Assembly: GCF_958295425.1 (NCBI RefSeq)
Contig: NC_081143.1
Location: 11,846,094 to 11,910,093 of the forward strand
Origin: Solea solea
Taxonomy: Eukaryota; Chordata; Actinopteri; Pleuronectiformes; Soleidae
Direction of reading: 5' to 3'
Length of the DNA stretch: 64,000 nt
Shown: positions 27,201 to 38,584 of the stretch, piece after piece
Layout: the number at the start of each line of letters is the position of its first letter
How positions within the stretch are numbered: position 1 is the first letter of the stretch
Position numbers and translations under genes: made by a program
The notes under the pieces: generated by a model
Told to the model about the DNA's origin: nothing
Databases searched by the model: none
Seen by the model: only the letters and a program-made list of their open reading frames with translations

Positions 27201-30200
27201 TGTTTAACTGATCGTCAGGACTGGTACGCCTTGTCGGTTTACAACCTAACCATCTAACTAACAGCTAACTGGCTCACTTACTAATCAGGACGTTGACGTT
27301 CGTGTGTTGTTCGCAGACGTAACAAACCTAATCTTTTGAACAATCCGTTCGCAACAAACTGAGTCTTTGAACGAGTCTAATATGGCGGATAATAAGCCAG
27401 ATCTAAAGAGCCTAAAGCAGAGACGTGCAACTGCGCAACAGAACTTTACAACACGGATTAACCGCCTTAATGTCTACGCTGGCCATTTAGGTGAGGTCGA
27501 TTTGTCAGAAGAGTTGGCAAGATTGAGGGGCGTTTATGATAAACTCCTCGATGCCAGCAATGAATATATTGATGCACTGGGGCAGATGGACCCAACAGGC
27601 GACAGCGACGAGTCGCTGGACGCCCAGGCGAAGAGAGACGGCAGTGAGCGAAGGTTCCTTGAAACTGAGAACCCAGTCATGGAAATGCTGTGGTCCAAGT
27701 ATGCAGCACCGGACATAGACGCTCTCGTAACACAGTTCAAGTCGTTCTTTGATCGCGCTGAGGCACTAGGTAGAGGTGAAGTCGTGCCGTGGGCGCAGCA
27801 AATGGCCGAAAATGGTACACTGGATCGAGAACTCCATGAACTCAGAGACGCTGTGTATACTTGGAGAGACTACCGGCCGCACGGAAAGGACAAATGGATG
27901 CTCTTTTTATCATTGAAAGAGGACAAGGAGCAACTGATGGATGAGTGGACATGCAGACGGAGAAATGAGCACAGTGACGGAGGTGAGGAGGAAGATGCGA
28001 GAGGTGGTATGGCCGCTAATAACATCGCTTTTACCCAACCGGTAACCCTTGCTAGTGCTTCTTCACCTGTTAACACCCAGTCCGTTGTTGTCGCTCCATC
28101 CATTGTCAGGCAGGGAACTGTATGTGGGAGACACACACAGGGAGGGAGGGAGGGAGGGAGGGAGAGAGAGAGAGAGAGAGATTTCCTTTTTTTTGTATTG
28201 GAGGGCGGTCTAGTGCGCATGCACCATTTATAACGAGAGTTTATGGTAAAGATGTTTGCCCCAAAGGAACCGAAAATACGTTACCTGACCGGCGCACACT
28301 GTAAAGGAGTGAGAGAATGTTTTTTTAACTACATTTGAATGCAGATTACACACGGTAGTCACGGAACGTTTAATGTGTAGGCCGTTTATTTAAATGCTCC
28401 ATGTTTTTATTAATCACATTAGATGATTCGTATTTCTTCTTCCTCTTCATGTGATGGACGGGCCGCCACTGGTGCTATAGGCGCATTCTGAATTCTGCCA
28501 ATGACCTACAGTGCGGGACAGGGCTTTTGTGATTTAGCAGGCATTTTGCCTGGCTCTTTGTTCTCACCATGTGTCACCCTGGGAGCTTGCTGCTCTTTCC
28601 TAAAGCCACGTGTTCAAAGCTGCCCAACCCCATCAGAGACAGGGGATTGGTTTGGTGCCAGGGAATAAAAAACATCCCAAACATCCAGCACAAAGACCCT
28701 CTGACTCCATCTCGCTCTCTCTCATCTATGATCCCTCTCTCACACAAACTCATCCTCACTCACTTGACCGGACAGTCTTCGTCTCTTTATTCCGGGGTCA
28801 GTCATTGAGCTGTATTTCACGTCTTCCTCCCTCAAAGACTCTCCCTGTTGTCTCCCTAATTCTCTGATTTATCCATCTCTCCCTTCTTCCTCCCTAGCTG
28901 ACCCCAGCTGACCGGTTCCCTTTATCTTCTGTACATCTGCTTCACATGTCCTCTTATCTCACTTTCTGCTCCCCTCTCGTCTTTTCTCCTCTTCCTCTTA
29001 TCTATCCTTTCAAATCTCACAAGAGCTCCATTTCCTTTTTCTCTTCCAATACTTGAAGCCCTTTTTTCACCTTTGCTGACTTTAGATGAAACCCTCCAGA
29101 GAGTATGGATAAAGATAAGCCCTGTGAGATTGAGTGTGTGTGTGTGTGAGAGAGAGAGAGTAAATCTTACACCTCTACCTACCCCCCCTTCTCCAATGCC
29201 CGGCTCAAACCCCAGGCACGGCCCATCTGCTCAGGCTAGGCAAGCCACTAAGTCGGCCTCCTCTTCCATCCACGTCCCCATGCACAGCATTAGCTAACCA
29301 GCTTTGCAGCTATTCCCTAATGACAAACATTATGGTGTGAAACAAAGCCTGTATGGACCGTCACCTGCTCCACTTGTCTGTGTGTTTATTCTGGAAAAAT
29401 GGTAAAAGGAGGAGCTGAGTGAAAATGTAAATGCCAAATAAATGTCACACTGGGCCCTCCCTGTGCACGAATGAATGGTCCAACCCGACAGTTGCTGCAT
29501 TCAATTTGAAATGTAAGTAACATTAAGATTCATGTGATGAAACCCACTCCTCAACCTGTCGAGACAAACAATGTCCAGCAGATGCATCTTTCTCTCTCTC
29601 TACGACGCACAGAGGTTCTTTTAAGAACACTGCACTGACTTCTATTCATTTGGACAGCAGAAACAAAGCATTGTCCTTAACCATAACCAGTTAATGCCTA
29701 AGCCTAACCTTGACCTTAGCCCTAGACTTAACCAGTTCTTTTAGAAATGCCTCATTAGGGCCAGGTTTTTCCATGAGTACTTCTGGTCAAATACACACAC
29801 ACACAAACAGTTTAATGCTCTGGCCTCGTCCAATGGAGAAGAGCATGTGTATTGTGGGTTTGAAAGGGACCAATAGGACAAAGGGACTGTATTAGTTAAA
29901 AACGCAGGTGCACCATGATTAGCAGGCAGCAGCTGCTGAGGTCACAAACGGACACACACACACACACACACACACACAGATACAAGCTTTTTTCTCATGC
30001 AGGGTGGATGATCAACTGTTCTTTCATTCCTCTTTCAAGCTAACAACAAGCATCAGGAGCGCGTACAGTACAGTGGTTCTCACCAGCCTTTAAAGAAGGC
30101 GCAAAATGCCAGAGTTCGTTTGGAATGACTCCTTGTGATGAGAGGACATTAAATGTAGCATAAACCCTTAGATTTGACCATGTTGTCTGTGTCTGCATTT

Positions 30201-33200
30201 GAGTTAAAGTCGTAGTGACAGAGAAAGACAGAGAGAGGGAGAGCAAACTGATGTGCAGCTCTTTGAAAGCCTCTGCTGACTCCCTTCAACATAAATCCAA
30301 CATAGTCACAGACTGTCGTGCCTGTCATTCCTGGCGTCACCTCTCCTTTCTGTTCCCTCTCCGTCCATTGTTATTACCCTGGGACATGTCTTCATCCTCT
30401 CTGCAGCTCAGCTCCCTCTGCCCTAAGGCCTTGCAGTGAAGTCTGTCACAATGTAATCCAATTTTGGATCAAGTGATGAGCAGCAGAGAGCTGTCCCACT
30501 CTGGAACACACACATACACACACAGTCTGGTTTCCATGAATTCAGAGGACATTACATTCATTTCCTGGAGACTTACTATAACCTTAACCATAACTACTAC
30601 TGGCCTAACCTTAACCTTAACCTTAACTGTATCCTTAACCTTAAACAGAGGCGATTGCTCTAAGACAGCAAGGAAAACTCTGCTTCCTCTAAAGTGTCAT
30701 AAAAAAAATGAAATCAGTGATGTACTCTCGTCTTTACATTTCATTATTAAAAGTGATCGACTATATGACTAGTTTGTTCAGAATCAGCTGTTTATCACAG
30801 TCTGACACCATTTTCTTCTCGAGGTTTAGACTTGGGCTTGATTAATAGACTGGTGTTAAAAATGGCTGTGACTCCTCCTCCACCCAGTTGTGTATTGATA
30901 TGAGTAGGTGGGTTAGATTCATATTTTCTACCAAAATAATCAATATGATGATCGGTTATTACATCTTTACTGAAACATATTTGAAGAGGAGAGTAACCTT
31001 ATATTTAATAGTCCACATTAAAAAAGGACTATCAGTAATGTTGTTCTACCGGTTCTGTAAACGTGTTGTTATTTTTTACCTTTTTGTTGTTTTTGTTGAC
31101 ATGTAACTTTGTCTACAGCTCAATTAGGAATCACTTAGTTTCCAAAATATTCAATATTTTCCGAAGTATTGAAAGTAAGGGGTAGGCACTAACTGGTTGG
31201 GATAACTTTTTTGACAGATTTTTTTTTCCCCACAGGAATAAATTAATTTTTTTTAAACATTTTCATACATCTTTCAACTCCTTATACTCATTCATACTTT
31301 CATGTAGAAACACCATTCACAATTCCAAATGTTCACAAACGTTTTTCAGTGTATTCAACTTTTCAATGCAAACGCCATGAAGAAAGACCCTTGTTTGTTG
31401 TCTGGTTGCAGAGGCAAGAGTGCTAACCTCCACTACTTTCTCCAACTATATACTGTATTTATATAAGGCCTCCAATATGATCTGGGGCTGCTGTGCATCA
31501 GTGGTTGAGTGGGTCGTCTTCCAACTGGAAGGTTAAGGCTTTGTTGTTGGCGTATTGTGACATACATTCCTATTTCAGGCTTCAGAAAGTCTGCTCTCTT
31601 TAGAGCTGTCATGTATCCACCTGTGGCTCGTGTCTCTGTCAGTTGTGGGACTAGAGCATCATAAGAGGCTTGGCTGGTCTGTTGTCACTGGTGCAGTTTG
31701 CAGGGAGGGGGACTGTCCCACAGCTATGGTAATTGAAGCTAAGAGGTTTATCTGGACTAAGGCTCTTAGGTCGTGGTCTGATAGAGGGGCAGAGAGCGGA
31801 CCAGGATGTGGAGAGCCTCTCCAGAGATGGTCAGTGACTGGTCTTTCATCCTCCGTGTCCCCCAAACCCACTCCCTACACTCCTACACCTTTTCATTTGA
31901 CTAACTTGGGAGACCCCACAAATGCTGAGGTCACACAATTTTCCATCATTGTTGTTTCCCCTAACTAATTGTTTTGCGTAATTAAAATGAAAATGTAGTT
32001 ATGTGGCCTCTTGTTTACAGGACATTTGTTTTACATTTAAAAAAAATCAATGGACTTTTACCTATGTTTAAAAAAAAAACTCTGTGTATACCTGCTAAAT
32101 CTGGTGAAACAGTATCTCTCTCTTTCTAACAACACCAGGCTAATTTTAGCCCACACACAGCCAAGGTGGACACACATTCAGAGATTTTATTTTGAGCAGC
32201 AGTGTTAGGGAGTAGGATGAGCTGTAAACAAACTGAAGGCAACACAGACTTCAGTCTCCAGGCTGAAATGGTTTTCTAACCGTAAAATAGAGTGGCATAA
32301 ACATTCGTTAAGTGGCTAAAATCTGTATTTCCTTGTGTCTCACTGGCAGCCTGTGATCAGTTAGAATTAGGGTTGTGCATTACATTACATTACATTACAT
32401 TAATGTAATGTAATGTAATGTAATTAGGGTTGTGCGATATGGGAAAAAAAATATCTTGGTTAGAGCTGCGACTAACGATTGTTTTCATAATCGATTCATC
32501 TGTTGATTATTTCCGTTTGGTCCATATCCATAAATCAGAAAATTGTAAAAAATGTTGATCAGTGTTCGTCAGACCTGGAAATGATGATGTTCTCAAACCA
32601 AAATGATTCACTTTTGAATGATTTCTTTGTTATCCAGAGCAAATAAATTAAGAGAATACTCACATTTAAGAAGCTTCAACAATCGGAAATCTTGTTTTAA
32701 TCATGAAAAAAGCTTTGAACCGATAAATCAATTCGATAAATTGTTTTAGCTCTAAAGATAAAGATATTTAGTCAATACCATTTTATGACTCATTAATTCC
32801 TGCTGACAGATCAATGATGATGTATCAACAATGTTTTAGGAAAACAACCCTTATTTGCTTTAAACTTTAACTTTCAACTAAAAATGAAAGAGTGAAGACT
32901 TTTGATTGAACTACAGTGCAGAAACATTGAACTCTGGGTAAACATTCAAATGCTCTACTTAACGATAACTTGCAGCATACAAGAAGAGCAAATAAAACAA
33001 TTCAAAAACTAACTTGCACGGGCTGTGTGATGCCTCTTGGCTGTGTGAACGAGCCTCTCCACTTGCTCGGCGTGTTCATGAACAGCCAGAGGCATGATGG
33101 GAGTAACACAGTCACAGCTGCTGTCGTTAAGAGCATTTAATACAAATGTTTTGATTTGTGGTATCTTTACAATGTTATATTTAGTATGTCGTGTATTTGG

Positions 33201-36200
33201 AATGGATGTTAACAAGTAGGATTCAGCTGAATGTAAACTCTTCACCGCAGGCTTTATGCAAATTGTTTATCAAAGCAAATCAGAGTGCGTCTGCCACTGA
33301 CTGCTGTCCTCTCTCCTAAATCCCATGTCCTCTGCTCTCCTTCCTCCCCAGGCAGTGAGATTGTTCCGCCTGACTGCCTGCGTCCACGCTCCTTCACCAC
33401 GGTGCGCTCCTCGTCTCTGCGACGCGAAGCGGATGACTCCCGCCTGTCCATCAGCCTGTGTGACCTCAACCTGCAGCAGGAAGACAGAGGCAACGCTCAC
33501 AATCACGCCCACCGCCACACACTCCACCTGGCCTCCGCCTCGTCCTCCTCCACTTGCCCTATTCCCCAGAACTCTCTCAATACCCACCAGTCCTCTCTGC
33601 TGCCCTCTGCCCTAGAGAGCGACCTCCACTTCCACCAGCTGCGCGGTGCTCACATCAAGACGCTGAATGAGCAGACGGTGGCGCGCTCTGAACACGCGCG
33701 CGACGAGCGCACGCTGGTCTTCACCAACCGGCCCCTACGCACCGGAGAGACTGTCTTCATCAATGTCACTAAATCCAGCCCGGCGCGTGCAGGCTCCCTG
33801 TCCTACGGCGTGACGTCCTGTGATCCGGCGGTGCTGCATCCCAGCGATTTGCCATACAATCCGGAAGCTTTGGTGGACAGGAAGGAGTTCTGGGCCGTGT
33901 GTAGGGTGCCCACGCCTCTACAAAGCAATGACATTCTGGGCTTCTTGGTGAACCAGGAAGGGGAGGTCATCCTCAGTCACAATGGCACTAATGTGGGCAT
34001 GCAGGTGTGTGTGGACAACTCCCGCCCACTCTGGATGTTCTTTGGTCTTCATGGGGCTGTGTCTCAGCTGAGGATTCTGGGTAAGCCAATAACTCACATT
34101 ACAACTTTGGGCATAGTTTACTGAAAGACGCTTCCGCGTGCATTTGGGGACATAAAAAGGTCACAATAGGCCACTGGATTTAAGTTTTTGAGTGTGCTTG
34201 TATGTGGTAGCAACGCACAGACCACATTCCCAATCATTCCCCCAATAATTACCCAGTATACCTTAACATGACCCGAATACTTTACTATTAGTTAGTATGA
34301 ACATTATAATATTAGCCTCCTGTTAGTGGACGTATTAGCCCCAATTGTTCTCTGACCATTGCCTTTTCTATATAATCCCACTCAACAGTTGTTGTTGGTG
34401 TAAATATCCAGTGAAGTATCTGGGATTGTAAAGTCACAGTTTATATTTACCTTCTTTTGTCTGGGAGCAGCACTGGAGGGACCTAGTAATAGCGTCTGTC
34501 CTGACCACATATGGACAGCCTTAAGTTCAGATCTAAACACGCCAAAAAGTCCTTAACATTGTCATCAATCATGAACTCAGGATCTGTCCCCAGGATCCGT
34601 CCTCAGGATCTGTCCCCAGGATCTGTCCCCTTCCTCAGCTGACGTTCTCTGACCTGCTGCAGTTTCACCATATTTTGTACACTTGATATGTAGCCACCAT
34701 CACAGTATGAACATTGATCAACACAAGGTTTCTTTTTTTCTAATGGTCCAAATCTAATTGCATGATTCAGCAGTGTGATTTTGATTCAGCTGATTTTTTT
34801 CTTCCTGTCCTCTCTGTGACTTGCTCAGGTACACAGACACAAAAACATGTCGACATCAGACACATCTGTACAGTCAGACTCATTGAAAACATTTTCCGTT
34901 AAATACATCACAGTTGAAGCCAGATCAGGGGCCTCGTGTATAAAGTACGTACTCAAAGAAAATCTCAGATTTATAAAACCGTGCGTACGCCGAGTCCTGC
35001 GCCCCTTTTCTTTATACATCGAATTAATCGAAACAGTCGTTAGTTACAGCCCTAGTCATGAATAATGCTTAAGCGGCAAGAGAGAGTCAGTTGTTGCTGT
35101 GTGTGTCACAACAGATGCTCAGAGAAAGGAAGTGTTAATGCACATAAATCAGTAGATGCAGCAGGGAGGACACGGTGTCTCTGCAGGATGGACACTGAGC
35201 CGGGACACCTGCGGTTTGTTTACCCTTTTCTAAACGAAGATAATGACAGAAGCGGGGAAAGCTGTGTGTGTAAGGCCTGCATCTGCACTTGTACATTTAT
35301 TGTGTTGACACAAGGTGGTGGTGGCTGTGGAGGGGCTCCTGAGGCGAGGCGAGGCGAGGCGAGGCGAGGCTAGGGGTGGTGGGAGTTACGGTTCATGTTT
35401 TTGTGTACGTGGTAGACACAAGCCTGAGACATGGGAAGAGTTGTTGATCCACTGCTGCCTCCATCAATAGTTTGAGGGGCACCATATGTATTTATCCACA
35501 TGGAAATGGCCTTTTGGGAGCAGTGAATGCTATTTGAAAAATGGATCCCAGAGTGGTCGTCTTCATCTTCTTGTTTCCCGAGGTTGTTTGGTCTGTTGGC
35601 TTTGCGATAACTTTTATTTTCTTTCCTTAGTCACACTGGCTTTCTTCATTCTGTCTCTGAATGTATACATTGCAATGTATACTTATTTGAATAAGGCTTT
35701 ATTAAAAAAAAACAAAAAACATTTCCTGAAACGGTGCTGTGTTTACGAAAAAAAGGAAAAAGGTTGTTTGTGATTTGTTGTGTTTCCATGGGGATAGGAC
35801 CTAAATGTGTTATTTTGGGACGCTCAGTGACACAAACCTAGGAAATGAGGCAGCAGTAGACCAGCAGCGGAGCAGGCAACGTGTTTCTAAGATATCATAG
35901 ACATAAGCAGGTGCAGATTTTAGTCAGCAAGCCTTTTGTTAAGTGGCTGAAATTAGTTTTTCCTGCCGAAAGCCATGTTTTGTCTCCTGGTGTTGGTGGT
36001 GCACCCAAGGCACACACAACAAAGTTAGCAGCGATTATCTCATAACCACTAGCCTTCAAAAAAATCAAATGGCTTTGTTCCTGAATGTCATTCTGCACAG
36101 TATTAACTCCCGCAACTGTCAAAGAAAACATGCAAAGTCCTGTTGAAAGGAAGGGGCCACAAAATTGCTCTTGTGCAAACGAGACTTCAAACTATTGCAT

Positions 36201-38544
36201 TTAAAAAAACAGGTTTGTGTCACTGACGTGTGAAGAAAGCTCTGCAGCGAAAATTGTCAGTAAAAGACACCTTTTGTTAGTGCTGCAGTTAAGATGTGCA
36301 GAACAGTCACAACAGCGGCAGCAGCAGCCTGTTCTTGGATGTCTCAAGTGTTTGTCTGTGGAGGAAGAATCTTCTAAAAATACATCCTGCTTTTTGTCAG
36401 CGATAGCAGCGGAAAAAGGAAGCCGAGGTTAAAAGAGGCTAAAAGAGGGGAACAGCATCAGCTGGGACTCCACACGCGAGAACACACGGACTGACGTGTT
36501 ACGTTCATTTATCAACATAGTCCTCTCTGTATGTTGCACTTTGGGTTTACCATCGGCACTTAACACACAAACTGTATATTGTGCGTTTCCGTGGATGGTG
36601 CGATGAGCAGATATACGGGATGTGGTTCTTTACTGTGAGATCACACTTGGCTTGGCAGCAGCGCGTCACAGACCACCTGGTTTCCCTGTGTACACTTCTA
36701 ACAGTCATTTACTGAAAGCAGAGAGAGCCTTGGCAGCACAACACAACAGGAATAGCAGAACAATGAAAGCAGGTCAGAGGGCTCATCTCCTTATCGGAGC
36801 AGATCTTTGAATTCCCACTGAAGTGTGAATCATCTTTACATATCAGCTGCTTCCAATTAGGAAGCAACTCTTATCACATGGTTGCAGCTCTTGGTCTTTT
36901 ACTTTGCGTTGACTGGGGAGAAACTGGACTCAGTTTGATCCTCACCTTGAGTGGTGTTACACTTGACGCTAATATAAAGCAATCATCACAGAGACCTCAC
37001 GTCAAACCTGGCATGAAGTAGTAATCGACAATATATGGATGTTACAGTATATCTATATTGTGACATGAGGCAGGATATGGTCTTAGATTTTGGATATCGT
37101 CATAATGTGAAATCTGTGCTGACTTTTCCTGGTTTTACAGGGCATCAACAAAATTATATATACATATGTATTTACATATTACATATTTACAGGCAATTTT
37201 ATTGCTTCTATCACATGTAAATATCCTTCATTTAACATTAAAAAGCCAAAGAAAGAAATAAACCAGGTGTTATCTGAAATGAAAGGTGATAACCGCTTAC
37301 ATGTGGGAGGTTTAAAGTCACATATATTTGCATATTGCAGTAAGCCAGGGGTGGAAAATAGTTATTCTGACCTGACACTAAATCTAATCACTGGAGAGTA
37401 AATGCTATGTGTAAAAGTTCAGTTTCCCACTGATGTGTCCGATAACCAGCGACAACAGCCAGAACACCCCCCATGCAGTATATGGATGGTTTATTCTGGT
37501 AAGATGTTGCATCTTGAGACTTTTTACCAATGCGAATGAACTCGTAGACTGCTGTCCAATCATATCTTTAATGTGGCTAAATCCAAACGCAAGAAATAGA
37601 TGAGCTGATAGAGATATTGACAGATACTGAGGAGACCCTGTGTCTCGTGGTGAAGAAATAGGACACCCGTCCAGTGACCGACTGCACATGTATTATAGAT
37701 TCTATTAAAATGTCAGAGCTGATGTCTCACCCCACACATCCTCATACACTGCAGCTGCCACACAACTCTTCTCCTCTTCTGCCATCTCAGCTGCTCTCCT
37801 CTCCTCTCCTCTCCTCGATGTGTTATACTGTATACAGTTCATGGCTTCAGGCCTATGATGTCGTAGTCTTACTGTGAGAGTTAAAGGCATACAGTCCTTT
37901 GTTGTCCCAGGTAAAGACGCAGAACTCCACTCCTTTGGGTTTTCTGGCAGATCTACTTCATAAAGTGCCACTTCAGAGAGAGACAGAAATGCAATAACAA
38001 CAATAATCAAATTGAAACGTGAAATAAACGGTTTCATGTTTGTTTTGGAGCGTGGTCGTATGAGATAGTGACACACTGTCAGCAGCAGCCTCCTCACCTG
38101 AAACCATCATCACTTTCTCTGTAAACATGGCTGCCAGTGGGGAGACTAAAGTCTACACCTGCTTAAGTCTTTTTTTTTTTTTCCAGCCTGTGTGGACACA
38201 GGAGCTGCTGTTCTACTGTGGAGGCAGGAGGCAGGAGGCTGTGGGATTGAGTGGTTTACAAATCCACACAAACTGTAGTTTCCAGTTGGAAAAGGCTGTC
38301 TAACAGCTCCTCATGATCATTTTTTAACTGCAAAGCCATTTCCCGAAGCTCAAGCACGGTGTTTTCTTTTCCATCCTCATGTGTACATGCATGGAGGCAC
38401 ATGAGCTGAGGAATGACTGTGTCCTCCTTCCAAATCAGCTCCTCTGTCTCTTAAGATTATATCTCCACCATAGACACAGAGAGACTATTAACTTTTAATG
38501 CAACCTTAAACTTATACCTTTGTGAGCTGCTTTATATCTCATTT

Positions 38545-38584
<40 letters not shown>

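Larger units (their letters stand above)
20064..33351 (+). other. NEURL1 intron 3 (13.3 kb)
   Basis: Phase-1 intron, donor GTAAGA and acceptor CTCCCCAG. Contents: a 24-bp duplication (20353-20400), an AT-rich repeat (21090-21290), a hAT-like MITE (21742-22609), CA/TG runs (24027 and 25536), a gag-like reading frame with an upstream 18-bp tandem repeat (27121-28233), microsatellites (28139-28181), a GGTTAGG-type repeat in reverse (29640-29830) and a diverged copy (30500-30660), a tRNA-like repeat (31485-31550), a 46-bp palindrome (32379-32424) and an AT-rich repeat (32461-32754). No extra NEURL1 exon was recognised. Regions 22.9-24.0, 24.1-27.0 and 28.3-29.6 kb show nothing I can name. Confidence 0.8.

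Noticed and set aside
31630..31968. 112-codon plus-strand frame in intron 3
   Set aside because: No recognisable domain, next to a tRNA-like repeat fragment. Likely a chance open frame.
33285..34124. Single-exon 279-residue gene
   Set aside because: This open frame is NEURL1 exon 4 plus intron read-through at both ends. The splice sites at 33351/33352 and 34080/34081 define the true coding part.
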